Part shown: positions 7,924-16,685 of the stretch, piece by piece
Numbering within the stretch: the stretch's first letter is position 1
Layout: the number at the start of each line of letters is the position of its first letter
DNA from: Azospirillum sp. TSA2s
Lineage (GTDB): Bacteria > Pseudomonadota > Alphaproteobacteria > Azospirillales > Azospirillaceae
NCBI RefSeq assembly: GCF_004923315.1
Contig: NZ_CP039646.1
Location: 439,001-503,000 of the forward strand
DNA length: 64,000 nt
Direction of reading: 5' to 3'
Program-made: the position numbers and the translations under genes
Notes under the pieces: generated by a model
Databases searched by the model: none
What the model was told of the DNA's origin: nothing
What the model saw: only the letters and a program-made list of their open reading frames with translations

Positions 7924-8631
7924 CGCCTCGCCCACCAACAGCAGGGTCGGCCCCTTGCCGGCGGCCACCCCCTGCTCCGCCATCTCGCCAAGCGTCGTCC
8001 AGTATCGACGCTCGTCGGGCCGGCAGCCATTCTCCACCGCCAGCACCGGCGTCGTGGCCGGCAGCCCGGCCCCTGTCAGGCCCTGGCCGACCGCGCGCGC
8101 CTGCTCGCGTCCCATATAGATCGCCAGCGTGCCCTGCGGATCGGCCAGCCGCGCCCAATCGGGCTCGAACCGCTCGCCGTCGCGGCCATGGGCGGTGACG
8201 AAAGTGACGGCGCGCGACACCCCGCGCTTGGTCAGCGACAGCCCGGTGGAGGCGGCACAGCCGAGCGCCGCGGTGATGCCGGGGATGACGCGAACCGGAA
8301 TGCCGAGGCTGTCGAGATGCTCGATCTCCTCGCCGGCGCGGCCGAACACCATCGGGTCGCCGCCCTTAAGCCGAACCACCCGCTTGCCGCGCCGGGCATG
8401 GAAGGCGATCAGCGCGTTGATCTCCCCTTGCGGCAGCGAATGCCGGCCGGAGCGTTTGCCGACGCAGATGCGCTCCGCCTTCGGATGGGCAAGGTCGAGG
8501 ATGCCGTCGCCTACGAGCGCGTCGTAGAGCACGACCTCGGCCGCGGCGAGCGCCTTCACCGCTGCGACGGTGAGCAGGTCCGGGTCGCCCGGGCCGGCGC
8601 CGACGAGGCTTACGGTGCCTCCCCTGCCCAT
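7819..8631 (-). CDS. cobA: Uroporphyrinogen-III C-methyltransferase (sirohaem branch)
   Basis: A 270-residue SUMT that uses two SAM to make precorrin-2 from uroporphyrinogen III. It shows the family motifs VSLVGAGPGDPDLLT at the N-terminus, VRLKGGDPMVFGRAGEE, VIPGITAALGCAA, and YMGREQARA. It has no CysG-type dehydrogenase/chelatase half, so later sirohaem steps must be encoded elsewhere. Lying downstream of nirB-nirD-nasA on the same strand, it very likely supplies sirohaem for NirB. A 223-bp gap with a palindromic repeat separates it from nasA. Its 3' end overlaps the NlpC/P60 gene by 105 bp, tail to tail. Confidence 0.92.
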   Translation of the reverse strand: MGRGGTVSLVGAGPGDPDLLTVAAVKALAAAEVVLYDALVGDGILDLAHPKAERICVGKRSGRHSLPQGEINALIAFHARRGKRVVRLKGGDPMVFGRAGEEIEHLDSLGIPVRVIPGITAALGCAASTGLSLTKRGVSRAVTFVTAHGRDGERFEPDWARLADPQGTLAIYMGREQARAVGQGLTGAGLPATTPVLAVENGCRPDERRYWTTLGEMAEQGVAAGKGPTLLLVGEALRPRQVGAADALAGTADSIDLRAFGDFAQRLDHD

Positions 8632-8632
8632 A

Positions 8633-8846
8633 TCCCCCTCTCCCCCCCGGGGAGAGGGTTGGGGTGAGGGGGAAAACTTCTCCGAAAGACGAGCGAACAT
8701 TGGGAATGTGGCACGCAGCCAATCCCAGAAAGCCCCGCCGCGCATCCCCCTCACCCCGCCCCTCTCCCCGCTAACGGCGGACCAAAGGTCCGCCTGTCGC
8801 GTCAGCGCAAACGAAGTTTGCGCGTGAGCGGGGGGGAGAGGGAGGG
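8633..8846. repeat. Dispersed palindromic GC-rich repeat, copy 2, with nested palindromes
   Basis: The same CCCCTCTCC...GGGGAGAGGG / GGGTGAGGGGG halves as copy 1 bracket a longer core. It includes two extra perfect hairpins, GGCGGACC-AAA-GGTCCGCC and CGCAAAC-GAA-GTTTGCG. It fills the gap between nasA and cobA and would form strong RNA structure inside that operon, possibly tuning cobA expression. Confidence 0.75.
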
Positions 8847-8854
8847 TCTGGCCA

Positions 8855-11563
8855 TCACGCCACTTCGCGCTGATGAGCATGACGAAGCACCTCCTTGAGT
8901 TCAGGCACGCAGGAACCACAATTCGTCCCGGCCTTCAACGCCGCACCGATCTCCGCCACGCTGGTCAGCCGCCGGTCGCGGATCGCCCCCACCAGCCGGT
9001 TGATGCCGACGCTGAAGCAGGCGCAGACGATCCGCCCCTCATCCGCCTGCCTGCCCGGCTCCCGCCCGGCAAGCAGCCCGGCCCGCGCGCCATCATCCAG
9101 CCCGTCGACCTCCAAGAGCCCGGCCAGCCAGCCGCGCGGCGGTAGACGCCCGTCGGCGGCGACGAACAGGCAGGCGTCCAGCCGGTCCCCGTCCATCCAG
9201 GCCATCCGCAGACCGCCGCGCGCGTGGTCGCGGAACTCCACCACCGCCTCGGCCGGGTCGAGACCGGGCAGCCACGCCGCAACATCGGGGATCGCCCCCG
9301 TCCCGGCCATCTCCACCAGATGTCCGCCGCTCACCGCCCGCCGCGCCCAATAGCCGCCATGCCCAGGCTCAACCGGCCGGCGGGTCAGCAGGAAGGCGGT
9401 CCAGTGCGGCCGCCAAGGCTCCACCGTCGCCGGCATCCGCTTCAGATCCGGCTGGCCGGAGACCGGGTCCACCGCCTCGTCGTCGATCAGCCGGCCGATG
9501 ACACAGGCGCCGGTGAAGCGGTCGGTCCAATGCATCGGCAGGAAGATCGTGCCTTCGCTTTGGGCATCGGTGACGCGGACCCGCGCCAGCGCCTCCCCCG
9601 CCGCCGTGGCGATGCGAGCCAGCCCGCCATCGTCCACGCCCCGCGCCGCCGCATCCGCCGGGTGAATGTCCAGCCGCGGTTCCGGCACATGGGCCGACAG
9701 CCGCGCCGACAGTCCGGTGCGCGTCATCGTGTGCCACTGGTCGCGCAGCCGCCCCGTGTTCAGCAGCAAAGCGCCTTCCGGCACGGCACGCGGCAGCGGC
9801 TTCGCCGTCACCGCCAGCATCCGCGCCCGCCCGTCGGCGGTGAAGAATCGGCCGTCGCCGAACAGCCGCTTCTGCGGCTCGCCCCCGGCGCGCCAGGGCC
9901 AGGGGAAGGGCGCCAGGGCGTCGTAACCGGCATCATCCAGTCCGCTCAGCGCCCCGATGTCGAAGGCCCGCGTCCCGCCATTCTCGAAGTCCGACATCGC
10001 GGCATGCTCGCGGAACACCGCGGCGGCGCTCTCATAGGGAAAGGCCTCGGCGAAGCCCATCCGCCGCGCGACCTGCGTCACGATCCACCAATCGGCCCGC
10101 GCTTCCCCTTCGCCATCCTTGAAGGCCCGCTGGCGCGAGATGGTGCGGTCGGAGTTGGTGACGGTGCCGTCCTTCTCGCTCCAGCCCTTGGCCGGCAGGC
10201 GGATATGGGCGAAGCGGCCGGTGTCGGTGTCGCGGATGCAGTCGGAGACCACCACCGTCTCGCAGCGCTCCAGCGCCCGGCGGACCCGCCCGGCGTCGGG
10301 CATGCTGACCGCCGGGTTGGTCGCCATGATCCACACGGCTTTCACCGTCCCGGCCTCGATGGCGCGGAACAGATCCACCGCCTTCAGCCCCGGCTTGTCC
10401 GCCATGCGCCGCGCCTGCCAGAAGCGGCCGACCCGCTCCACCTCCTCTGCCGTGAAGCCCATATGCGCGGCCAGCTGGTTGGCCAGCCCGCCGACCTCGC
10501 GCCCGCCCATGGCGTTCGGCTGCCCGGTGACGGAGAAGGGACCGCAGCCCGGCCGGCCGATGCGCCCCGTCAGGAAATGGGCGTTCAGGATGGCGTTGAC
10601 GGTGTCGCTGCCCTGGGAGGACTGGTTGACGCCTTGCGAATAGAAGGTCACCACCCGCTCGGTCGCCGCGAACTCGGCATAGAAGGCGGCGACCTCTGCC
10701 TCGGCCAGCCCGCAACGGCGGGCCACCGTCTCGATATCCGCCGCATCAGCGCGGGCGGCGGCCAGCGCCTCCTCCACCCCCTCGGCATGGGCGGCGACGA
10801 AGCCGGCATCGCGATGGCCACGGCTGTCCAAATAGGCCAGCAGCCCGTTGAACAGCACCGCGTCAGTCCCGGCGTTCAGCGCCAGATGACGGTCGGCGGC
10901 ATCGACGCAATCGGTCCGCCGCGGATCGACCACGACGATGCGCGTGCCGCGCTCCGCCCTCGCCGCCAGCAGCCGCTGGTTCAGCACCGGGTGGCACCAG
11001 GCGAGGTTCGACCCCACCAGCACCACCAGATCGGCGCACTCGAAGTCCTCGTAGCTCCCCGGCACCGCATCGGCGCCCAGCCCCCGCTTGTGCCCGACCA
11101 CCGACGAGGCCATGCACAGCCGCGAGTTGGTGTCGATGTTCGCCGAGCCGATGAAGCCCTTCATCAGCTTGTTGGCGACGTAATAATCCTCGGTCAGCAG
11201 CTGGCCGGAGACGTAGAAGGCGACAGAGTCCGGCCCGTGCTTGGCGATGGTGTCGGAAAAACGCCGGGCCACTTCGTCCAGTGCCTCGTCCCACGACACG
11301 CGGCGATGCCCATTTTCTGGGCCGCCGATCTCTGGTTGGAGCAGCCGCCCCTCCGGCACCAGCGTGTCGGCCAGCGCCGATCCCTTGGAGCAGAGCCGTC
11401 CCCGGTTCGCCGGGTGGTCGGTATCGCCGCGCACGGTCACGGCGCCATCGGCCGCCACCGTCGCGATCACCCCGCACCCGACCCCGCAATAGGGACAGGT
11501 GGTCTTCACCTCCCGTTTCGGCCCGGAGGACGGCCCCCCAATAGGATCGGGTCCATCAAACAT
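8855..11563 (-). CDS. nasA: Assimilatory nitrate reductase, molybdopterin catalytic subunit
   Basis: A 902-residue cytoplasmic Mo-bis-MGD enzyme reducing nitrate to nitrite. The N-terminal [4Fe-4S] ligands are in CPYCGVGC (from Cys23) and GRLCSKGS. Core molybdopterin motifs such as NIDTNSRLCMAS, VVVDPRRTDC, GCGPFSVTGQPNAMGG and MATNPAVSMPD follow. The C-terminus carries an additional BFD-like [2Fe-2S] domain (VCACFSVG and TNCGSCVPELK), typical of the NAD(P)H-linked NasA type. ATG 11563 is used because it overlaps the nirD stop by 8 nt. No NasB/NasC electron-transfer gene is present in the window, so the donor is unknown. Confidence 0.95.
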   Translation of the reverse strand: MFDGPDPIGGPSSGPKREVKTTCPYCGVGCGVIATVAADGAVTVRGDTDHPANRGRLCSKGSALADTLVPEGRLLQPEIGGPENGHRRVSWDEALDEVARRFSDTIAKHGPDSVAFYVSGQLLTEDYYVANKLMKGFIGSANIDTNSRLCMASSVVGHKRGLGADAVPGSYEDFECADLVVLVGSNLAWCHPVLNQRLLAARAERGTRIVVVDPRRTDCVDAADRHLALNAGTDAVLFNGLLAYLDSRGHRDAGFVAAHAEGVEEALAAARADAADIETVARRCGLAEAEVAAFYAEFAATERVVTFYSQGVNQSSQGSDTVNAILNAHFLTGRIGRPGCGPFSVTGQPNAMGGREVGGLANQLAAHMGFTAEEVERVGRFWQARRMADKPGLKAVDLFRAIEAGTVKAVWIMATNPAVSMPDAGRVRRALERCETVVVSDCIRDTDTGRFAHIRLPAKGWSEKDGTVTNSDRTISRQRAFKDGEGEARADWWIVTQVARRMGFAEAFPYESAAAVFREHAAMSDFENGGTRAFDIGALSGLDDAGYDALAPFPWPWRAGGEPQKRLFGDGRFFTADGRARMLAVTAKPLPRAVPEGALLLNTGRLRDQWHTMTRTGLSARLSAHVPEPRLDIHPADAAARGVDDGGLARIATAAGEALARVRVTDAQSEGTIFLPMHWTDRFTGACVIGRLIDDEAVDPVSGQPDLKRMPATVEPWRPHWTAFLLTRRPVEPGHGGYWARRAVSGGHLVEMAGTGAIPDVAAWLPGLDPAEAVVEFRDHARGGLRMAWMDGDRLDACLFVAADGRLPPRGWLAGLLEVDGLDDGARAGLLAGREPGRQADEGRIVCACFSVGINRLVGAIRDRRLTSVAEIGAALKAGTNCGSCVPELKEVLRHAHQREVA

Positions 11564-11933
11564 GGCCGCAGGCCTTGCGGCAGCCGCCGCGAGACAGCTT
11601 GGCCTCGCCGAGCGCGATGGAAACGCTGCGCCCTTCCACCCGCACCGGAACATGGCCGGTGCGGCCCTCGTCGGGGGCGACGGCCTCGCCGGTCGCCAGC
11701 TCGATCACCCAGTTGTGCAGCGGGCAGGTGACGCGGCGGCCATGGACGATGCCCTGGGACAGCGGCCCCTGCTTGTGCGGGCAGGCATCCTCCAACGCGA
11801 AGACCTCGTCGGCCGCCGTGCGGAACAGGGCGATGTCGCCGCCGGGAGTGCGGACGACGCGCGAGCCCAGCACCGGGATGTCGTCGATGCTGCCGACCTG
11901 GGTCCAGACCGTTTCCGTGATGATGCTGTCCAT
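11556..11933 (-). CDS. nirD: Nitrite reductase small subunit (Rieske-type)
   Basis: A 125-residue protein of the NirD/Rieske fold. The [2Fe-2S] ligand pairs are present as CPHKQGPL and CPLHNW, so it belongs to the cluster-binding version and not to the E. coli NirD type that lost the ligands. It partners NirB in NADH-dependent reduction of nitrite to ammonium. A good SD (AAGGA) precedes ATG 11933. It sits 5 bp after nirB and overlaps nasA, firmly within the operon. Confidence 0.93.
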   Translation of the reverse strand: MDSIITETVWTQVGSIDDIPVLGSRVVRTPGGDIALFRTAADEVFALEDACPHKQGPLSQGIVHGRRVTCPLHNWVIELATGEAVAPDEGRTGHVPVRVEGRSVSIALGEAKLSRGGCRKACGHV

Positions 11934-11938
11934 GATCC

Positions 11939-14452
11939 TTACCCCACTTCGGCGAGCAGATTGAATTCGTGACGGTCGACGCCCTTGGCGGCGCGCTCCG
12001 CCCACGGGTCGTCCTGCGAGAAGGTCTGCGAGAACAAGAAACGCGCGTTCAACGCCCGCCGCCGTTCCGGATCATCGACCAGCGCCGCCTTGATGTGGTC
12101 CAGGCCGACCCGCTCCACCCACGGTGCGGTGCGCTCCAGATAGCGGGCCTCTTCGCGGTACAGCTGCATGAAGGCGCCGGTGTACTCCAGCACCTCCTCC
12201 TCCGTCGCGACGCGGACCAGCAGGTCGCAGGCCCGGACATGCAGGCCGCCGTTGCCGCCGACATGCAGTTCATAGCCGCTGTCGATGCAGACGACGCCCA
12301 GATCCTTGATGGTGGCTTCGGCGCAGTTGCGCGGGCAGCCGGACACCGCCAGCTTGACCTTGTGCGGGGTCCAGGTGCCCCAGGTCATGCGTTCCAGCTT
12401 CACACCCAGCCCGGTCGAATCCTGCGTGCCGAAGCGGCACCATTCCGAGCCGACGCAGGTCTTCACCGTGCGCAGCCCCTTGGCATAGGCATGGCCGGAC
12501 ACCATCCCGGCGGCGTTCAGATCGGCCCAGACCGCCGGCAGATCCTCCTTCTTCACGCCGAACAGGTCAATGCGCTGGCCGCCGGTGACCTTCACGGTCG
12601 GGATGTTGAACTTGTCCACCACATCGGCGATGGCGCGCAGCTCGGCGGCGTTGGTCAGGCCGCCCCACATGCGCGGCACGACCGAATAGGTGCCGTCCTT
12701 CTGGATGTTGGCGTGGGCGCGCTCGTTGATGTAGCGGGACTGATAGTCGTCCCGGTACTCGCCGGGCCACGCGCACAGCAGGTAGTAGTTCAGCGCCGGC
12801 CGGCAGGACGCGCAGCCGTCGGGCGTCGTCCATTCCATCGCCTGGAACACCTCGGCCATGGTCTTCAGCCCGTGCTCCACGATGGCCGCCCGCACCGCGT
12901 CATGGGTGTGGTGGGTGCATTTGCACATCGGCTTGACCTTGGGCGCCGCCGTGAATCCGTCGCCCAGCGTCACCGCCAGCAGCCGTTCCACCGTGCCGGA
13001 GCAGCCGCCGCAGGAGGCCGAGGCCTTGGTGTGCGCCTTCACCTCGTCCAGGCTGGTCAGGCCCTTTTCGGTGATCGCCTTGACGATGGTGCCCTTGCAG
13101 ACGCCGTTGCAGCCGCAGATCTCGGCAGAGTCGGGCAGCGCGGCGATGGCGGCATTCGGGTCGCCCGCATCGGCGCCGCCGAAGCCCTGCCCGAAGATCA
13201 TGGTGTCGCGCTCGGCCGACACGTCGGCGCCGTCCTTCAGCAGCGAGAAATACCAGGCGCCGTCCTTGGTGTCGCCATACAGCACGGCGCCCAGCAGCTT
13301 GCCGTCCTTCAGCACCAGCCGCTTGTAGACGCCGCGCGCCGCGTCGCGGAACACGATGTCCTCGGTCCCCTCCCCACCCGAGAAATCGCCGGCGGAGAAC
13401 ACGTCGACGCCGGTGACCTTCAGCTTGGTCGAGGTGACGGAGCCGGTGTAGGCCGCACCCTCCCCGCCCGCGAGGTCGTGGGCCAGCACCTTCGCCATCT
13501 CGAACAGCGGGGCGACGAGGCCCCAGGTGACGCCGCGATGCTCGACGCATTCGCCGACCGCATAGATCGACGGGTCGCTGGTGCGCATCTGGTCATCCAC
13601 CCGGATGCCGCGCCCGCAGTCCAGCCCGGCCGCCTTGCCCAGCGCCATGTTCGGGCGGATGCCCACCGCCATGACGACGATGTCGGCCGGCAGCTCGCGA
13701 CCGTCCTTCAGCCGCACCGCGCTGACCCACTCGTCGCCAACAATCTCCGCCGTGTCGGCGCCGGTCAGCACCTCGATGCCGCGACGCTCCAGCTCGCGCT
13801 GCAGCAGCATGCCGGCCGACGGGTCGAGCTGGCGCTCCATCAGCGTCGGCATCAGGTGGACGACGGTGACGTCCATACCCTTGACCCGCAGGCCGTTGGC
13901 TGCCTCCAGACCCAGCAGGCCGCCGCCGATCACCACGGCGCGCCCGCCCTTCGCCGCCGCCGCCAGCATGGCGTCCACGTCCGCCAGATCGCGGAAGCCG
14001 ATGACGCCCGGCAGGGTCGATCCCGGCACCGGGATGATGAAGGGCATCGACCCGGTGGCGATCAGCAGCTTGTCATAGGGAACGACGCGGCCGGACTGCG
14101 AGACGACCGTCTTGGCCGCGCGGTCGATGCCCTCCACCGGTTCGCCGGTCAGCAGGGTGATGCCGTTGGCGTCGTACCACTCGCGGCTGTTCAGCACGAT
14201 CTGGTCGAAGGTCTTCTCTCCCGCCAGCACCGGCGACAGCATGATGCGGTTGTAGTTCGGATGCGGCTCGGCCCCGAAGACGGTGACGTCAAAGCGGCCC
14301 GGCGCCTTGGCCAGCAGCTCTTCCACCGTCTTCATGCCGGCCATGCCGTTGCCGACCACCACCAGCCGCTCCTTGGCCGGGCCGGCACTGCGCAGTTCGG
14401 CCTCGTTCAGTTCAACGACGGGCCCGTTGTTCGATGAGAGATGCATGTCCAT
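11939..14452 (-). CDS. nirB: NADH-dependent assimilatory nitrite reductase large subunit
   Basis: An 837-residue cytoplasmic flavo-sirohaem enzyme. Order of domains: FAD/NAD(P)-binding Rossmann folds (VVVGNGMAGMKT; VVIGGGLLGLEAANGL), then BFD-like [2Fe-2S] modules (CGCNGVCKGT; CGGCSG and a further CKCTHHTHD region). The nitrite/sulfite-reductase half carries the sirohaem-[4Fe-4S] cysteines in CVGSEWCRFGTQDS and SGCPRNCAEA. It reduces nitrite to ammonium with six electrons. It is first in the nirB-nirD-nasA-cobA operon, behind a long leader containing an attenuator-like hairpin and a sigma-54-type promoter. Confidence 0.96.
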   Translation of the reverse strand: MDMHLSSNNGPVVELNEAELRSAGPAKERLVVVGNGMAGMKTVEELLAKAPGRFDVTVFGAEPHPNYNRIMLSPVLAGEKTFDQIVLNSREWYDANGITLLTGEPVEGIDRAAKTVVSQSGRVVPYDKLLIATGSMPFIIPVPGSTLPGVIGFRDLADVDAMLAAAAKGGRAVVIGGGLLGLEAANGLRVKGMDVTVVHLMPTLMERQLDPSAGMLLQRELERRGIEVLTGADTAEIVGDEWVSAVRLKDGRELPADIVVMAVGIRPNMALGKAAGLDCGRGIRVDDQMRTSDPSIYAVGECVEHRGVTWGLVAPLFEMAKVLAHDLAGGEGAAYTGSVTSTKLKVTGVDVFSAGDFSGGEGTEDIVFRDAARGVYKRLVLKDGKLLGAVLYGDTKDGAWYFSLLKDGADVSAERDTMIFGQGFGGADAGDPNAAIAALPDSAEICGCNGVCKGTIVKAITEKGLTSLDEVKAHTKASASCGGCSGTVERLLAVTLGDGFTAAPKVKPMCKCTHHTHDAVRAAIVEHGLKTMAEVFQAMEWTTPDGCASCRPALNYYLLCAWPGEYRDDYQSRYINERAHANIQKDGTYSVVPRMWGGLTNAAELRAIADVVDKFNIPTVKVTGGQRIDLFGVKKEDLPAVWADLNAAGMVSGHAYAKGLRTVKTCVGSEWCRFGTQDSTGLGVKLERMTWGTWTPHKVKLAVSGCPRNCAEATIKDLGVVCIDSGYELHVGGNGGLHVRACDLLVRVATEEEVLEYTGAFMQLYREEARYLERTAPWVERVGLDHIKAALVDDPERRRALNARFLFSQTFSQDDPWAERAAKGVDRHEFNLLAEVG

Positions 14453-14507
14453 GGCGCGTCTGCCTCGTCAATCGTGTCCGGCCTGCCGCAAAGTCAGGCA
14501 CGGGGCC

Positions 14508-14587
14508 AAAAAGAAAGGCGTCCGAACGGGCCGTCTCCCTGCCCCGCGAGTGGATCGCGAAGGAGGGTGCAGACCTGTTCGGACGCC
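14508..14587 (-). terminator. Leader terminator (attenuator) upstream of nirB
   Basis: Read on the minus strand, GGCGTCCGAAC (14587-14577) and GTTCGGACGCC (14527-14517) form a perfect 11-bp stem. It is followed immediately by TTTCTTTTT (14516-14508), an intrinsic terminator about 55 bp before the nirB start. A terminator inside the leader implies that expression needs antitermination. The 49-nt apical part contains further small stems. Confidence 0.75.
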
Positions 14588-14678
14588 GTTGTCCGGGCGG
14601 TTCGTCGTCGAACCAGAGCCAATTCCGCACGTCGTCGCACGGCTTCGGCCGATGTCGCGGGTTTCGGCGACGTTGCCG
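14580..14678 (-). promoter_or_regulatory. Candidate NasT/ANTAR RNA target in the nirB leader
   Basis: ANTAR proteins bind two short hairpins with hexaloops having A at position 1 and G at position 4. On the minus strand CGGC-AACGTC-GCCG (14678-14665) and CGGAC-AACGGC-GTCCG (14595-14580) fit this. The second hairpin shares bases with the 5' arm of the terminator, so the two structures exclude one another, as the NasT mechanism requires. The 69-nt linker is longer than usual, which lowers certainty for the first hairpin. Confidence 0.55.
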
Positions 14679-14707
14679 GCACCCGCTGCTGTCTCGCCAC
14701 TCCCTTC

Positions 14708-14723
14708 GCAATCCGTGTGCCAA
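14708..14723 (-). promoter_or_regulatory. Sigma-54-type promoter for nirB operon
   Basis: TTGGCACACGGATTGC on the minus strand matches the RpoN consensus TGGCAC-N5-TTGC exactly, with the required GG-N10-GC spacing. The start site would be near 14696, giving a leader of about 245 nt. This predicts NtrC-type nitrogen control in addition to leader antitermination. Confidence 0.65.
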
Positions 14724-14974
14724 TCGCCCCGCCAGCAGGCCGGCGCAGGAAAACTCCAGGGAATCCGCGGGGTCCTGCCCGGATCCGCACCCAAGACCTA
14801 GGTGCCTGTTTTTGGATCATCCATAGGTGCTGCACAAAGGATGACCATGCGGGCTTGTGTGCGCCGCAAAAATCGGCAGGCACACCGCGTCCCTGTCAGG
14901 TGCTTCATACCTTCCGCCGGGTCATAGCCAGCAAAATCAACCTCTGCGGCTCGATTTCCGGCAAGACCCATCCT
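14724..14974. promoter_or_regulatory. Region between the two sigma-54 promoters, candidate activator sites
   Basis: About 250 bp separate the divergent -24/-12 elements, the place where enhancer binding is expected. It holds an inverted repeat GCACC-N9-GGTGC (14787-14805), two direct copies of TAGGTGC (14799 and 14824), and GTGTGC/GCACAC arms around 14860. The GCAC/GTGC halves recall NtrC sites, but their spacing does not match the known consensus. No gene was found in 14453-15254. Confidence 0.35.
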
Positions 14975-14990
14975 TTGGCATGAGGCTTGC
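14975..14990 (+). promoter_or_regulatory. Sigma-54-type promoter for nitrate transporter operon
   Basis: TTGGCATGAGGCTTGC matches TGGCAC-N5-TTGC with one mismatch and exact GG-N10-GC spacing. Transcription would start close to 15002, about 250 nt before the GTG start at 15255 and directly in front of the first ANTAR-like hairpin. Confidence 0.6.
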
Positions 14991-15007
14991 GAAGAGGGAG
15001 GCCAGAG

Positions 15008-15097
15008 ACGCGCCAACGACGGTGCGTGCATCCCAAGCGTCCAATGATGGGCCAGCCCCCGGCAGTGTTGCCGACCCCGGTATCGACACGCTTTTCC
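15008..15097 (+). promoter_or_regulatory. Candidate NasT/ANTAR leader with overlapping weak terminator
   Basis: Hairpin 1 is ACGCGCC-AACGAC-GGTGCGT (15008-15027), a 7-bp stem with one wobble. Hairpin 2 is CGGC-AGTGTT-GCCG (15060-15073). Both hexaloops have A1 and G4. An alternative stem GTGTTG/CGACAC (15065-15070 with 15084-15089), followed by GCTTTTCC, uses the loop and 3' arm of hairpin 2. Hairpin 2 would therefore block this terminator-like fold. The terminator is weaker than that of nirB. Confidence 0.55.
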
Positions 15098-15254
15098 GGT
15101 CGATCCCGCTGGACGCTTTCGACGGCCAAGGTGCGCAAGAGCCATCTGCCCGAAAAACAGCCAGTCGGGGACCTGCCCAGAAAATCGCCAAGGTTCGAAA
15201 CCGGTGTCGCCCCACCCGGCCGCTGGCCCGGATTTCAGAGATGGAGCAACCGAC

Positions 15255-16658
15255 GTGGCTCATACCTCCCGCACCACCTCCCGCCCTCTGCGCCACCTTC
15301 TCGCATCCGCCGCTGCAGTCGTCGCCCTGACCGCAGGCGTCTCTGCCTATGCCGCCCCGCTCGACGTGGAGAAGGAGCAGCTGAAGCTCGGCTTCATCAA
15401 GCTGACCGACATGGCGCCGCTGGCCATCGCCGTCGAGAAGGGCTTCTTCGAGGATGAAGGCCTCTCCGTCACGCTGGAGCCGCAGGCGAACTGGAAGGTC
15501 CTGCTCGACCGCGTGATTTCCGGCGAGCTGGACGGCGCCCACATGCTGGCCGGCCAGCCGCTGGGCGCCACCATCGGCTTCGGCACCAAGGCGCACATCG
15601 TCACCGCCTTCTCGATGGACCTGAACGGCAACGGCATCACGCTGTCGAACGATGTCTGGCAGAAGATGAAGGCCAACGTGCCGAAGGGTGCCGACGGCAA
15701 GCCGGTCCACCCGATCAAGGCCGACGCGCTGAAGCCGGTGATCGCCCAGTACAAGGCGGAGGGCAAGCCCTTCAACATGGGCATGGTCTTCCCGGTCTCG
15801 ACCCACAACTACGAGCTGCGCTACTGGCTGGCCGCCGGCGGGATCAGCCCCGGCTTCTACAGCCCGACCGACGTGTCGGGCCAGATCGGCGCCGACGCGC
15901 TGCTGTCCGTCACGCCGCCGCCGCAGATGCCGGCGACGCTGGAGGCCGGCACCATCTACGGCTACAGCGTCGGCGAGCCGTGGAACCAGCAGGCCGTGGT
16001 CAAGGGCATCGGCGTCCCCGTCATCACCGACACCGAAATCTGGAAGAACAATCCGGAGAAGGTCTTCGGCGTCACCGACGATTGGGCGAAGAAGAATCCC
16101 AAGACCCATCTGGCTGTCGTCAAGGCGCTGATCCGCGCCGCCCAATGGCTGGACGAGAACAACAACGCCAACCGCGCCGAAGCGGTGAAGATCCTGGCCA
16201 AGTCCGAATATGTCGGTGCCGACGCCAAGGTCATCGCCAACTCGATGACCGGCACCTTCGAGTATGAGAAGGGCGACAAGCGCGACGTTCCCGACTTCAA
16301 CGTCTTCTTCCGCTACAACGCGACCTACCCCTTCTATTCCGACGCCGTCTGGTACCTGACCCAGATGCGCCGCTGGGGCCAGATCGCCGAGGCCAAGCCC
16401 GACAGCTGGTACGACCAGACCGCGCGCAACGTCTACAAGCCGGACATCTACCTGCAGGCCGCCAAGCTGCTGGTCGAGGAGGGCAAGGCGAAAGAGTCCG
16501 ACTTCCCCTGGAAGAGCGACGGCTACAAGCCGGTCGACAACGGCTTCATCGACGGCATCCCGTACGACGGCCACAAGCCCAACGACTACCTCGCCAAGCA
16601 GCCCATCGGCCTGAAGGGCGACCAGAAGGTCGAAGGCGGTCAGGTGGTGGGGGGCTGA
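15255..16658 (+). CDS. nrtA: Nitrate ABC transporter, substrate-binding protein (NrtA/CmpA type)
   Basis: A 467-residue periplasmic binding protein for nitrate/nitrite. GTG 15255 is chosen as start because GGAG lies nine bases upstream and the product then begins with a clean signal peptide ([16 protein letters not shown]...AYA). The mature part begins [30 protein letters not shown], as in NrtA/CmpA/NasF proteins, and contains [19 protein letters not shown]. The C-terminal half has the [21 protein letters not shown] region. First gene of the transporter operon, divergent from nirB, so uptake and reduction are co-located. Confidence 0.92.
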   Translation: MAHTSRTTSRPLRHLLASAAAVVALTAGVSAYAAPLDVEKEQLKLGFIKLTDMAPLAIAVEKGFFEDEGLSVTLEPQANWKVLLDRVISGELDGAHMLAGQPLGATIGFGTKAHIVTAFSMDLNGNGITLSNDVWQKMKANVPKGADGKPVHPIKADALKPVIAQYKAEGKPFNMGMVFPVSTHNYELRYWLAAGGISPGFYSPTDVSGQIGADALLSVTPPPQMPATLEAGTIYGYSVGEPWNQQAVVKGIGVPVITDTEIWKNNPEKVFGVTDDWAKKNPKTHLAVVKALIRAAQWLDENNNANRAEAVKILAKSEYVGADAKVIANSMTGTFEYEKGDKRDVPDFNVFFRYNATYPFYSDAVWYLTQMRRWGQIAEAKPDSWYDQTARNVYKPDIYLQAAKLLVEEGKAKESDFPWKSDGYKPVDNGFIDGIPYDGHKPNDYLAKQPIGLKGDQKVEGGQVVGG

Positions 16659-16685
16659 GCGCCCGCAGCACTTCCACCCGCCAAA

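Noticed and set aside
9224..11731. A long open frame (over 800 codons) on the plus strand opposite nasA
   Set aside because: It is antisense to a gene with full iron-sulfur and molybdopterin motifs. Its translation is low-complexity Arg/Pro/His-rich, typical of high-GC shadow frames.
11969..14437. A second long plus-strand frame opposite nirB
   Set aside because: Same reason: no domain motifs, His/Gly/Arg-rich composition, and exact mirror of the NirB coding region.
14787..14805. GCACC-N9-GGTGC as an NtrC enhancer site
   Set aside because: Half-sites fit, but the spacing is larger than the known NtrC consensus, so it is listed only as an inverted repeat in the spacer and not named an NtrC site.
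14434..14983. Several 130-180 codon frames in the nirB-nrtA spacer
   Set aside because: No SD, no recognisable motif, overlapping frames on both strands. The region is better explained by promoters and leader hairpins.
15065..15104. Strong intrinsic terminator in the nrtA leader
   Set aside because: Only a short stem with a bulge and a four-T tract is present, so it is described as weak and as part of the ANTAR-like feature, not as a separate terminator.
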